64,000 bases of DNA, from positions 2,739 through 66,738 of the forward strand of contig JAAPAO010000123.1 in assembly GCA_013115145.1 (NCBI GenBank), read 5' to 3'. The notes under the pieces are model-generated. The model was not told the origin of the DNA and searched no databases. It was given only the letters and a program-made list of their open reading frames with translations. Positions 50,187-61,678 of the stretch are shown here, one piece after another. The stretch's first letter is position 1. Each line of letters starts with the position of its first letter. The position numbers were made by a program, and so were the translations under genes. The DNA is from Perkinsus chesapeaki (Eukaryota > Perkinsozoa > Perkinsida > Perkinsidae).

Positions 50187-51035
50187 ATGGAAGAAGAGGG
50201 TGAGGAGCCTGATGATGGGGGTGAAATAAATGACGGAGAGGAAGCTGCTGTGGAGGAAGAGGAAGCTGGTGATGAAGATGAGGAGGGAGAGAGAGCTGGT
50301 GATGAAGATGAGGAGGGAGAGGAATCTGGTGATGAAGATGAGGAGGGAGAGGAAGCTGGTGATGAAGATGAAGAGGAGGAAGAAGAAGATGATGAAGAGG
50401 AAGGAATTGTAGACATAGAGGGCGATGAAGATAACGACAGCGATACTGGATTCCGTCCTACGGGAAAGGGAAAAGGAAAGGGGAAAGGTGGCAAAGGCAA
50501 AGGAAAAGGAAAGGGAAAAGGGAAGGGTAAAGGGAAGGGTAAAGGAAAGGGATTTGGCCGTGGCGAAGACAGCGATGAGAGTGGGAAAGGAGGGAAGGGA
50601 AAAGGGAAAGGGAAGGGAGGAAAAGGAAAGGGAAAGGGAAAGGGAAAAGGGAAGGGCTTCGGTGACAGTGATGGTGGAAAAGGAGGAAAAGGAAAAGGAT
50701 ATGCCCACCGCGATGACGATGACGCTTTCGAGAGTGGACAAGGAGGAAAAGGAAAGGGCAAGGGAAAGGGAGGAAAAGGCGGCAAAGCCAAAGGGAAGGG
50801 TAAAGGAAAGGGCTTTGGTCACAGTGAAGGTGGAAAAGGAAAGGGCTTTGGTCACAGTGAAGGTGGAAAAGGAAAGGGCTTCGGTCACAATGAAGGTGGA
50901 AAAGGAAAGGGTAAGGGTAAAGGAAAAGGAGTATTCGGTAAAGGAAAAGGAAGTCACGGTAAAGGAAAGGGTTTCAAGCGCGGCGCTGAGAGCCAAGAAA
51001 TGGGTAATCCCTCTAAGAAATGGAGAACAGAGTAG
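50187..51035 (+). CDS. Acidic / Lys-Gly repeat protein, 282 aa
   Basis: Uninterrupted frame from ATG 50187. The first third is almost pure Glu/Asp with 10-residue repeats (EAGDEDEEGE, four copies around 50260-50370). The rest is Lys-Gly dipeptide repeats (KGKGKGKG) with spacers such as GFGRGEDSDESG and an 11-residue repeat GGKGKGFGHSE in three copies near 50820-50900. It ends with FKRGAESQEMGNPSKKWRTE. Charge-segregated, fully low complexity and probably intrinsically disordered; nucleolar or RNA-binding is a reasonable inference. A TTAG just before the ATG may be a 3' splice site, so an upstream exon is possible. The long antisense frames here are shadows of the repeat. Confidence 0.7.
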   Translation: MEEEGEEPDDGGEINDGEEAAVEEEEAGDEDEEGERAGDEDEEGEESGDEDEEGEEAGDEDEEEEEEDDEEEGIVDIEGDEDNDSDTGFRPTGKGKGKGKGGKGKGKGKGKGKGKGKGKGKGFGRGEDSDESGKGGKGKGKGKGGKGKGKGKGKGKGFGDSDGGKGGKGKGYAHRDDDDAFESGQGGKGKGKGKGGKGGKAKGKGKGKGFGHSEGGKGKGFGHSEGGKGKGFGHNEGGKGKGKGKGKGVFGKGKGSHGKGKGFKRGAESQEMGNPSKKWRTE

Positions 51036-51161
51036 TCCTTGTTGCTTCTAGTCGCCCAGCGGGTCTTAACGTCCATTACTGTTTCTATTATATCCCTGTA
51101 GTGTTGCCGTTGAGTATCGGTTAATATCACGACACTTGGTAGTTAATGAACATTTTGAGCC

Positions 51162-53775
51162 ATGGAACCTACTAGTCCAAATTGCTATGTATTCATATGC
51201 CGAGAACGCGATGGTGCTGTAGTGCCGTTGGAGGGGGAGGAACCTGCCAGTGAGTTCGGCAATGATATTGGTGTGAGAGTTAAGGAAAGTGAGAGAAGTA
51301 GTACTCGGCTGGTGGCTTGTAGTAGGCTCAGTCTGTGGTAGGGCATACGTATCATCGAACTGAGTATGCATCTGGACTCTGATGGCTGAGTGGTCCAAAT
51401 GGATACTTCCATATATGACAATTTTCTACCTGTTTTGAGATGTGCCTTGACATGGTCAGGCGTATATAGTACCAACTGGCCGACCAAGGGAGGCAGTAGT
51501 GTAAATGTGTATTTCGTCCACGCTCGGTATATAAAGGGGGATACTTTTCCATCCTCGTGACTCCACAGCGCATGTGAGACCTGACAGGGTTACGGTTAAA
51601 TGCGATCATTTGGTTTAGTAGTGCATCTGTGGAATTACTCGTTTATCGGTAACTAGTGGTATTGTCTATAACAGGTTCATATTATGATGCTACGAGGTTA
51701 ACTATAACAACGCATCGTATATGGTGGCGGCATGCTGGACAATGGAAATGTGAGGACGGTTTATGTGTGGGGGATGTCGAAAGCATCAGGCAGCGTTGGC
51801 AATTTCTGCTGCATATTCCCCTATTAGGCTTCGGCGCCAAGGCCCGAACTTAATCCATTGATAGCTTACTTGGTTACCAGTTTGTAGCCCTGTTCTGCCT
51901 AATTGAGGAGCTCGTTTGAAACTTTTTTTACTAAGACCTTGTACTTTTAGTATTTATTGCTATATGTTCAAAGCTTGTCAACCTTCGAATTTCAGAACAA
52001 AACTCTCAAAATTGGCCGAGAAATAAATTTTTTCGCGATTTGCCTAAGGAAAATGCACGGTCCTTAGAGATAGGCAATAGACATCCTTTTTATATGACAT
52101 ACCTTTCAGCAGCACCCTCCATATCAGGTATACGACTGGATCAAGTTGATTCCGTTAGAGTTAAAGGAGGCTATTTTAGAGATGCCAAGCTGTAGGCGGA
52201 TTTCTCATGGCTGTATATATAGCGTCTCTGCAGCTTCATGACATTTTGGGGTCATCCAGGAGATGGTTTGAGTATCAGAGGCACGTGTTCGGCCGATGCT
52301 GAGCGGCTGAATGCTATAGTGAGCGAGCTAGTAAGCATCGAAAGGAAGGTACATCGCAGGAAAATGCGTCTCAGTTACGAAGGCAGAGTTGGAGTGCTTC
52401 CCCATCCTACGAGCCCCGTGGTGGTCAAATCGGCGGTATTGGACGGCTGCTGCAGCGTAGAGAGAAACAAATGCAAGAGGATAAGAGGAATGTAAATGAA
52501 GGTATGAGAGTCTCAGAGTTGTGTTGTGAGTTAGGGGTGTATTTATTTAGGGCTGTCTGATCTTCGATCGCTCCAGGCAAGCGCATCGGATCTTGTACAA
52601 CTAGCCAGGAGGCTTCAGCGCGATGAAAAGGATGATCCAACCCAGGTGAGATCTAGGGAGAGTATCTCCACTGGCTGTTGCCTTTACTATTGTCGGGAAA
52701 GCCTTAGGGGCAAATCGATAATACAAGCCTCAATTGTTTGGAATAGGCAAGTTGTCGTGGCTCTCCGTAATGACAAAAATCTTCCTATTGTGCAGTTTTT
52801 GAGCATTTTACGCAGTCCCTTGTAGGTTGGATCCCTTCTAAAGGAGTACGGTTTAGCCAGCGATGAGGATGGTGCAGCGGCGCCCACTGCAACATACCAG
52901 CATGTCATCCAGCTCTGCTGCACAGCCCTCACTAAGGGCAACAAATCCTGTGGGATTATGTTACTGCAAGATGCGTGAGACGATCATGATGATGATGATG
53001 GGAAGTGTTGCTGCCTTAGATACTGTTTGGTGAACCGAGCGTTAGGTTTTGATCTCATCTCACCGCGGACACTTCTACAGTGCCTCAAAGTTGAGGCATC
53101 CCGACCCGATCGCAAGGTCACCATACGGCCCTTTCGAGATGGAACATTCCTTGCAGTAAGAGGAAGCTCCAAGCATTTAGTTTCCGACTTTACCGTTATT
53201 GAGGGTCCCACGTACAAGCTGGTGCTCTGAGACTTATCGACTCGGGCGATCAATCGCTTTATCCGTATGCGAGGCCTCGGCGTTGCAACCTTTGCAATAG
53301 CAAGCTATAAACTTTGGTCAGAAGTTCAATACTCACGAGGAGGCTTTTGTGAGACGACACCTCCGCGGTCCCTCGAGATATGATGAATAAATTATTCTAT
53401 TGAAACTCAGACTTTACCGTGGGGCTCGCTTGACAAGCTGGACTAGTGGCTTTGGGTGACGAAAGGTTTCTTGCTCTGTCAGGTAGCGTTGCCGAACTTT
53501 TCGACCGGCGAGACCTGCAAACGCTTGAGAGATGAAGTATTACCTACATGGAAGGACAGCGTCGGACCGTTGGAACTTGCTGGTATATGGAAAAGTGAGC
53601 AACTCATTATTTTGGGGACTTCGCTTTTTTATTCACCATTTCAGTTTCTCCATCTCTCGCGACGATCCTTCTAACTGAAGCCACTAATCTCGGCGTCCTA
53701 GTGGCTGATGTGTCAATTGAAGGCGATCGTTGGCAGCGGAACATGTTTGTTGAGGGCGGCGTTAGCGCTCGTTGA
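51162..53775 (+). CDS. VPS36: ESCRT-II subunit VPS36
   Basis: Endosomal sorting subunit that binds phosphoinositide and ubiquitin through its GLUE domain. Exon 1 (51162-51270) gives MEPTSPNCYVFICRERDGAV. A 404-nt intron (51271-51674) joins in phase to SYYDATRLTITTHRIWWRHA, the GLUE TTHR strand. Later exons give SVRVKGGYFRDAKL, IASLQLHDILGSSRRWF (end of GLUE), GRLLQRREKQMQEDKRNVNE, LSDLRSLQASASDLVQLARR, SLLKEYGLASDEDGAA, TYQHVIQLCCTALTKGNKSC, YCLVNRALGFDLISPRTLLQ (winged-helix 1) and ILLTEATNLGVLVADVSIEG then DRWQRNMFVEGG, ending TGA 53773-53775. Order and motifs match VPS36 throughout. The joins around 52250-52340 are not resolved. Confidence 0.85.
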
Positions 53776-54005
53776 CTGACAGTGTTATTTTTCTAACTCG
53801 TGTTACTGTATCTTTGCGTTGCAATGACTCACAGCCGTTTCATCCCTCTGGTCTTGTGTAGTCAATCAATCTGTCATACAACGAAAGTAGTTCTAGGTCT
53901 ACTGATTATTATCATATCTTCGAACCGCTTGGGGAGGCGGAGCGGCGCTCCGGCGAAGGCTAGGTCAAACTTCAACATAGTTATTTCTGAGTCTCGTAAC
54001 TCTGA

Positions 54006-55783
54006 ATGCCGCCGCGCAAGCGCATGCGAGCTGAATCGAGAGTTCCCATGGCGAAGGCCGCTGCAAAGTCCTCGAGAGTTCCCATGGCGAAGGCCGCTGC
54101 AAAGTCCACGAGAGATCCTGGGACGAGCAGCTCATCGTCTGTACCACCTGTTCTGCTGTCAAGCGTAACGCACGCACCGACACCGCAACAACTTCGAGCT
54201 GTTAACGAGTTTCAAGAGGAACTGTCCAAAACACAGAGAGCGTTCAATGGCGGGTAGCTTAAAGAAACTACCAGTAGCCAGAGGTATGTGAATCTTCAGT
54301 CCGACTCAGCATTCTCCAACAACCAACAGTAGTCTCGACGAAGTTATCGACCTTCAACTGAAGGCTGTGCCCTCTAGTAGCTCCCTGGTCACCGTCGGTC
54401 TCGATACCAGGTGAGCACTTTTTGATCACGTCCGGAACGGACGCCGCCTCAGGACACCGCCAGTAAAGAGTAACAAATCCAAATCACCATACGTATTCCG
54501 CTCGTCAGAACAAGTGGCGAGGCTGCTCAATCTCCAGTGTGAGGTGGAAAAGGGCATCTTTCCTCAGCGAAAGAGGAGCTTGATTTAGATGAGAGAATGG
54601 CTTGCCTGCCCGCATCCTGATGTGCCCGCAGCCACACTGGTTGTCGTTTTCGGCCCCTCGCAGCTTGAAAAGTTACAGAAGCTCTTGGAGTCCGAAACCA
54701 TGAGAGTTGGGTTCGGTCTGAGGCTTGCTGTCACTCACAGGCATGACATTGGGGCACTAAGGCAGGTGAGAGCTTCTCGTGCTTCAGCCGTAGTTCCCAC
54801 TTGATTGTCACAGCGAATTGCTAATAGCGATTTATAACAGATTTACGCCACACTCATACATTTCGGTATCTGCTGTGCAATGCTATCTAGTGGGAACTGG
54901 ATTCATGTAGGAGGCCGGTCGAATCGATTGGCAATGGCCGAGGTGCTGATCCGGCTTGCTAGTTTTGTGTAACAGTGTTGCTAGGTCTTATCACCTAACA
55001 AATCCAAGTCAACGGTGTGTACAGTCGGGGCGTCGATGCTGACTACTCTGCAGTGCGTTTCAGCGCAAGGTGAGAGCGATCCGCAAGCTCTTTCCAAAAA
55101 GCGGACGGCTCCCTGCGGCCGTGTATCTTTTCACTGATAAGTTCTCAGGGCTCTTCCACCTACAAATATCTCCTGCAACATTCCGAGTAGTCAAGCCAGA
55201 CTTCTCATCGAGGAATCCTGTAGATTTGCAGCACTCCCGTTGTGTCTTGTTACCGCATTTAAGCGAGGCTGCAATTGTTGGCTATGGAGCAGCACCAAAC
55301 CCTCACCCCGGGCTCCAGTCCAAAGAAGACCTTATACGTTACTGGAGATACCTCCACGGTTACGAGCTGCCTGACGATGCTGCCGAGAGGAGCGTTCAAG
55401 TTCAATTCCCCCGAGGCTCGCTAGTTCTCACGTACCCTCTGGGCTGCGTCTGGGCAAACAACTGGACCTATCTCCCGGCTAAGACGGCCCAGTTCGGTCA
55501 GCGGCTCAATCAAGAAGTCAAAGACACAATCCAGGAAATTCTGGAGGAATGGTCTCATCATTCTGGTCTTGTGGTGGAGCTTCGCAATCATGGTGTTAAC
55601 TTGGCGGCTCCGAGCACTTCAAGTACGCCACATAAGGCTTCTGATATAGCCCCCGAGCATGCGTCTGGTGTCAACGATGACGATATCTGGAACGGTTTGC
55701 TCCCCGATGTAGAGCAGAACCTTGAAGAGCCTGCTGTCGGAGGGCAGCGGAAACGTGGTCGCCCTCAGAAGAGACGGCCGTAG
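54006..55783 (+). CDS. C18orf63-like (DUF4708-type) protein
   Basis: The start ATG 54006 gives MPPRKRMRAESRVPMAKAAA, with a 12-residue tandem duplication (SRVPMAKAAAKS). Exons follow with SLDEVIDLQLKAVPSSSSLV, SPYVFRSSEQVARLLNLQCE, AATLVVVFGPSQLEKLQKLL, IYATLIHFGICCAMLSSGNW, and a long last exon from about 55070: AVYLFTDKFSGLFHLQISPA, CVLLPHLSEAAIVGYGAAPN, KEDLIRYWRYLHGYELPDD, GSLVLTYPLGCVW. The RxWxxLxGYxLPxD and LTYPLxC(V/I) pair is what I recall from human C18orf63, with the same spacing. It ends in a basic tail (GQRKRGRPQKRRP) with an AT-hook-like RGRP, suggesting a nuclear protein. Function of the family is not established. Confidence 0.6.
54038..54109 (+). repeat. 36-bp in-frame tandem duplication
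   Basis: Two copies of a 36-bp unit (agttcccatggcgaaggccg...) encode SRVPMAKAAAKS twice at the N-terminus of the C18orf63-like protein. The copies are virtually identical, so the duplication is recent. Exact edges could shift a few bases. Confidence 0.85.
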
Positions 55784-56041
55784 CTTTAGCTTCAAGCTAA
55801 TAGCTTTGACATTTTAGGCATATACTTTCCCCTATGTCCTTGGTGGTTGCCTACTCACTGTTGCCGGCTTTTGATCGGTATTTGGCAGACCAATGCTTCT
55901 CACTTCAATGTGGGACTTCGCATGTTCATCCTAATATCTGCAAAGCTGTTGTTTGCGTTACAAAAAATATTACAGTAGTTTGAGCTGAGGTAAAGTATCG
56001 CATCCAGTGGTATTGGAATAGTAGCTTAGGGAATCACAACG
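55784..56041. other. Intergenic region
   Basis: 258 bp between same-strand genes; no feature recognised. Confidence 0.4.
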
Positions 56042-57448
56042 ATGCTCTGGTGTGAGCAGGCGCCCTACTTCGGGTGCTCGTGGGGCGCTTGTCAAATGAC
56101 CCAGGGCTTGGATCTCATTCGAACTTTGAAGATAGCGGAACAGTCCGGTTCCAGCTCGCCTAAAAAGATGCAGGTGCTCTATAAGTTATGACGATAGCAC
56201 TGCTTCGCATCATTGTGATTACCGCCTGTACCTCTGCCACGTTCCCTAGGAAGGAGCAGGATATTGCTCTGCCTGAAAGTCACCGCACCTTGCTCTGGCC
56301 TACCCTCCTTGAGACGGTCAACTTGTCTGAAGTAATTGGCTCTAAGTTCGCGCCTGCGATCGCAGAAGCTTCGGAAGAAACATATAGGATTTTCCTGGAA
56401 GAACGCCGCCATCGGCTTGAGGGTGAGAAAACTACTGAGAACAATACAGGTGGGTGAACCACCTTGGGTGTGACGATTTACTCTACCTTCCGCCGGTAGG
56501 AACATCACCCGACAACGTATGCATTTATGCTCGCCTTATTCCGGTTTTTGCAAAATGCAAGGTGTGGGAAGTTAGTATTTGTGTTGTCTTAGTTAACTCG
56601 GGTATTGTTAACGACGACTTCTATCATTGGCAAATGGCCTTGCCGGTTGACAAAAGACCGCTAGAGAAGACTCCTGAGTAACCCCACCCTTTACTTCGCC
56701 ACCATCACTGTCGCCCTAGATTTGCTCAGCTAGTAGCTACCATAGATCGCCTAGTGAAACGTTATCTCGAGCATGCAGGGGGCAACCGTGAGGAAATCTC
56801 GAGAAAGAGGTAACGTCGCCTCCGGTCGCTTCAATGGTTCCGAGGAAGACTTAACTGTCAGATTGAGTATGAGTTACTGGACGGCAGTTCACTTTGCGAA
56901 TGAGTACCACAGCCCACACACGCATACTGGGCAGGATTGTGTCGCGGTTTTCTATGCAAAAGTTGCCGAAGGGCCAGGCAATGGGAAACTTGTTTTGATG
57001 GATCCAAGGGGACAAGTTCCACCGTTTGGACGAACAGTCAGCAAATGGCCTATAAAAATGTGAAGGAAACGTTCGAATGTCAGGTATCAATCGATGTGTA
57101 TCCAGGACAGCTGGTTATATTTCCGAGCTGGCTCAACCATATGGTTTCACCAACCACGGGATCGAGTGACGCAGGTGAGCAAGTCGTATGAAGTCTCATC
57201 GTGCGCCTCGAATGTGATTTGTAGCTGAAGTGTAGCAGATGTATCTTCTGATTCGAGCTCTTCTTTTGTGGTACTATTAACATTACTGCTTATCTGTGAA
57301 TAGGTTCGCAGCGTAGAGTTATGATCGCATTCAACGTCCAAGATTCGCGTTATCCCGGAGACATACCTAGTACCTTGTGGCATAAAGATGTACCCTCCTC
57401 ATTACAGGTTCCGTGGATGGTGGAAGAAGGCTCGTCACGAAGATGTAA
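56042..57448 (+). CDS. 2OG-Fe(II) oxygenase, PF13759-type
   Basis: Predicted 2-oxoglutarate/iron dioxygenase. Exon 1 from ATG 56042 gives MLWCEQAPYFGCSWGACQMT. After an intron ending near 56250 comes LLWPTLLETVNLSEVIG, like the LFPTPV N-terminus of the family, then FAPAIAEASEETYRIFLEER. The catalytic region: MSYWTAVHFANEYHSPHTHT (HxH metal ligands), GQDCVAVFYAKVAEGPGNGK, LVLMDPRGQVPPFG, SIDVYPGQLVIFPSWLNHMV (FPSWLxH, distal His) and RRVMIAFNVQD (Arg for 2OG, then SFN-type end). A final intron (57384 to about 57420) leads to SSVDGGRRLVTKM and TAA at 57446-57448. Most members I know of are bacterial or phage proteins, so origin by transfer is possible, but several introns show it is long resident. 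Substrate unknown. Confidence 0.75.
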
Positions 57449-58365
57449 GTCCTGGTGTTGTCCTTGGAAGTGCCTTCGAGAGCGTGCCACAGGTCATACC
57501 CCCAGTGACGAGCTGTAAAGCATTTGGCGGCCTAACATTCTCATGAACCATGCTTCTTGTATAAAGCGCCGTCATAAGAAGTGCAACCCGTTGTTGTGTT
57601 TCATAAAGTATTGAGATTATTTCCGTGACATTCATACCTGATATCACACGTAACAGTGTACACAAGCCGGTGGCACTGGAATGCTAGACAGAAGTAGGGG
57701 AAAGCAAAACATCCACAAAGGCATTATTCCTTTGCATGGTTAATATGTAGCAAGGATGCACGCATATTCACTGTGGACAACCAAACGGTCACAACTGCCC
57801 TGGCGTCACAGAAGAACCTCTCAAACAAATGAAACGACAGAAAGAGTATGCTAGAACTCACAAGTAGCAGGCTTCGAGCCGTCAACGTATACTGCACAGC
57901 ACAGTACTCCACAGTATCATTTCGATCGACGGAGTTATACCACGTAACGAAGATGGAGCCCTCCCGTAAAATGACATGCGTGCTGCCTGGCAGTCCGAGC
58001 TCCTGCTATCGTACCTGGGAGCTTTGCCGCCTCCCTGCTAACCACTACTTAGCCTGCGGTATATAGCCTTTGGGATTGTGTCGCCAGAGGCGGATATCGT
58101 CTACTGATAGTATCAACTGTTGCATAGACTACGACTCCGGGTCAGTGACACTGACTCTTCCGTCCAAGTGAGATCATATATCCAGGGCCATAATATAAAT
58201 TATTGAATATTTGTACTCCATGGGATGGATTCATCCCAGTGCGATGTGAAAATGAATCATGAGGAGTATTTAGTTACTGGATTCTCGAACGTTTTTTACT
58301 AAACTTCGCTGAGCAGGCCGTGTATGCGTTAATGCTGCTTCATCCTTATTTGCTCCGCCTTTAGA
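57449..58365. other. Gene-free stretch
   Basis: About 0.9 kb without a supported gene. A plus frame at 57848-58066 and minus frames at 57435-57912 show no family resemblance or splice logic. Contains the promoter of the carboxypeptidase at its right end. Confidence 0.5.
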
Positions 58366-60664
58366 ATGAGACTCGCCATACTATTGGGTTTGCTGATATG
58401 CATAGCCACGGTTCATCCAATCGTAGGCTTGTGCGACGACGACGTGAAGCAGCTGTTCGGTTACTTACCTGGCGGTTCTGATGCCAAGTAGAGCGTGTTT
58501 TGGATTATCGATGCCACCTTCCATGCCTTCAGACTCTTCTACTGGTTTTTCGAATCCCGTCACGATCCTATTGCAAGTCCCACCCTCATCTTTTTCCAGG
58601 GAGGGCCTGGAGGCAGCAGTATGTACTCGCTTACTTCGGGCAACGGGGGACCGTGTATACTCAACCGGCCAGGAAACGGTACATCACTGAATGTGTAAGT
58701 GAATTTGGGGCTACCTCAGCGGACATATCGTTGTATAACATAGTCCAGGTACTCGTATAACACGTTTGCCAATGTGATGTACATCGACCAACCTTCTCCG
58801 ACAGGTTTCAGTGAAGGGGGGACTCCAACTGACTCGGTCGAAGCGGCGAAGTCTACGTAAATACTTGCGCTCCTACCGACCAGACATCTCCTGGTTCAGT
58901 TTTCTGGCATTGAGTATTTTCTTCAACAAGTATCCAATATATAATACAGCAGTATTCTACATTGGTCAGTCCTATGCAGGTGGGTTTCGCGAAATATAGC
59001 TTCTAACTCCGACTTAGCCTGCATTTTGGGCTCATTGGCAGGTCATTTTATTCCGCCCTTGGCCAGCTTTACTTGCGTATATACAGGATTGCATCAGTAC
59101 GAAGGACAAGACAATATGCAAGGCCGCGTTAAACGAATACTGGAGGAAGTTCGTGGTACCAGTAGACCGAAAAAGGATCAATACGTACGTGTCACGTACT
59201 ACGTGATGAAGCATTCACTTGCACGTGACGAGTACATTCATGCCTCCTGAGATTCATGCTGTGCCCGTGGTTTATCGGATTCGTATGCGCAGGGCGAATT
59301 GTTAATTGTAGGTACGATCTCAGCAAATATTGTACCGAGCCCCCACCTGAATGTGAATACCTAGAGAACGTGAGCTGGGCAATCCATTCGGTATTCGAAA
59401 TGATATTGGTTGTACCATACATGTGTACTTTTTGAAGACAGCAAATAGTCAGCGATTCTTCTTTGACGGGTATGGTTGAGTAATTCAACGTGAATTCCCA
59501 AGTCCGCTATCTCTCTACGGTTTTTTGTCCACAAACTGTGAGATACGATTAAAATTCCGTTTATGTCGTGTCGGTGGTGCCTATTGGAAGTCGTCATAAG
59601 TTTCCTAGATTAAGGTCGATGATTTGACGCACGTACGCGTGCACAAAGAGCTAGTAAATTGAGCCTACTTCCGCCCGAGTATCTCGCTCCACCACTCATG
59701 TGAGCCCCATTGTGGTCCTCTTCAGTACCCCAGGTACTTCAATAGCAAAAAAGTGCAACGTTATCTTGGTGTACACAAGAAGTGGAAGCTCGCTGAGCCT
59801 GAGGTGAAAAGCCCTTACGTTCTTGCACTCCAGTAATAGCTTCATATTCGGAAGCTATCTTGGCGGCCTGGGAGCTACAAACTGGGTATCAGTGGATTTA
59901 TCATTGTGCAGGTGGACGAGGCTTTCAACGTCGACCCATTGATCGACTACAGTGCGGATCTGGCAGCGATCTTGGATGGAGGTCTACGGGTGGGTCGTTC
60001 GCCGTATTCTCTTAAGTGTGACTCAAGTCTTCTACGGCTCTCGCAGAAGTGTCGCGGTAACGAAGCAGTGTCGCTTATGCTATGAACAACGGCTCATACG
60101 CTTTCATCCGTCTCTCGTATTCTTTAAGCTATATAGGGTATCCCAGAAGTTATAGCCATGGCATGAGTTGAGTAGAAATGATATATTCCTCGTCTATCAG
60201 GTCATGATCTATGCCGGAGACCAAGACTATATATGCAACTGGATTGGAAATCGCGACGTGTCTCTGGGGATTCAGTGGTCCGGTCACGATGGATTCTCCA
60301 AGGCGAATGATGAGCCTTGCCTTGTAAGAAACATAGTCGCTTACTTGTTCGAACTACGAATCTTTTCGGTGGCTTAAGTATCAGCACTGATTCAGTACGG
60401 AATGACTCAACTCTAGTGAACCATGTCTCCACAGAATAATCCGATTCTGCTTATGTGCACACGCCAACGATCCTGTTTCAGCTTCCAAATAGGAAACAAT
60501 ATGGAGAAATCAGAAGATTCACTTCTACAATCACAGGTGGACAACTCAGCTTTGCTCGGATCTTCAAAGCTGGTCATAATGCTGCCAAGGACTCTCCAGC
60601 AGGGGTGCTTAAGCTTGTCTCAGACTTTGTCATGGGTCGGAGTCTTAGCCAATTCGTGGTCTAA
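58366..60664 (+). CDS. S10 serine carboxypeptidase, divergent active site
   Basis: Secreted or vacuolar carboxypeptidase. The start ATG 58366 gives a signal peptide ([20 protein letters not shown]) then [10 protein letters not shown]. Exons: [38 protein letters not shown] then [47 protein letters not shown] joined to [88 protein letters not shown] and [20 protein letters not shown], ending [12 protein letters not shown]. The catalytic Ser (GQSYAG), Asp (GDQDYICN) and His (AGHN) are present. Unusually GGPGCSS is GGPGGSS, GESYAG is GQSYAG, and the Glu before the GP of the usual ExGP segment is missing. Introns are short. Confidence 0.85.
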
Positions 60665-61678
60665 GCCTCAATTTTATTTATATGATGCGTGTATCGGGGC
60701 TGATCTAGTTCGGCCCCGTAGTCCAGACATAGCGTTTGGCACACATCAACGGTTACCGTCTTGTCCTTTAAGGACAGTCCTTGTATCGCAGAAAAGTATA
60801 AGTAGTTGCGTTTTAATCCAGTCTTAAAAGTCCTCGTCTAAACTGAGAGACGCGCCACAGCTATTAGGAGAACAGTGCGACTGTATCAAACGAGACTGAA
60901 ATTCGTTATCCATGCCGCATGGACCATGCGTATTCGATGATCGATTACACATATTCGTGCATGCTCTCAACGAGAGCGTCTTATCATGAGGCTTACAGGA
61001 CGAATCCCGTGCTCCCATTGCTTATGCTACGGTACCAATAAGTAACGGAGGTTTTAGACAGAGCTAGCCTGAATTACTACATGCGGCAAACCGGGTGGCC
61101 GGTGGAAAGAAAAATAGCGATTCTTTCGTGCTATTTTTCTCCCAGAAAGATACGAAAAATACCAAAAATAAGGAATAATAGAGAAAAACAGAAAAATCAT
61201 GCTGAAACAGGATTGGAGTCATTAGTTATGCGCATCATAGAGATGGGGCATGCGATAAGAGTTAAGACAATGCGATAAATTAGTACCAACTTAGAGTATT
61301 CGGCGGCCTAGGCAGATAATTTTTGTTGAGGCATGCCCCCAGACGAGAAAGGAGCGGGTTCGATCCTTGCCAACCCTACCAAGGATTCCTTGGTATGGTT
61401 ATATAAAAGCCATCTATTTTTATGGTTCCTTCCCAGCCACATGGATACCAGATCCGTGCCGAGCATGATAAGCGTGTTGCGCTATTTGTAAGAGCCTTTC
61501 TAAGTGCCAGGCATTTTGTTCTCGGAGTGGCTATTTTCCAGTGTCGTTTAGTGTATTTTACTGTCGCGTTTATCGTATGGTATTAATGACATATTTTCTG
61601 CTGTCCATATACTTTCCTAGTTAGCCTCTGAAGTTTGGGATTATCTCCCTATAGGCTGCCAGTGACAACACCGAAGCC
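60665..61678. other. Gene-poor region
   Basis: About 1 kb with no supported gene. It holds a TATA-like tatataaaag near 61401 and the inverted repeat at 61372-61400. Short frames (60423-60827, 61081-61278) lack family resemblance. Confidence 0.5.
61372..61400. other. Strong inverted repeat
   Basis: Arms aaccctaccaagg and ccttggtatggtt pair over 13 positions with a single mismatch around a 3-nt loop (att). A tRNA-like T-arm (gcgggttcgatccttgc) sits just upstream and a TATA-like box just downstream. It could be a terminator-like hairpin or part of a mobile element that includes the LTR-like repeat 280 bp to the right. Confidence 0.75.

Noticed and set aside
50126-50996. Long minus-strand Pro/Phe- or Ser/Phe-rich ORFs
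   Set aside because: They are reverse-strand readings of the Lys-Gly and Glu codon repeats; periodic DNA keeps several frames open.
51370-51400. A-box-like gatggctgagtggtccaa (tRNA-Leu/Ser style)
   Set aside because: No B box follows; it lies in the long VPS36 intron and is probably chance.
52238-52495. 85-aa plus ORF starting MTFWGHPGDG
   Set aside because: Out of frame with VPS36 across at least part of its length; the VPS36 exons explain this DNA better.
58495-58760. Three overlapping plus frames
   Set aside because: Only the one with FQGGPGGSS belongs to the carboxypeptidase; the other two are shadows.
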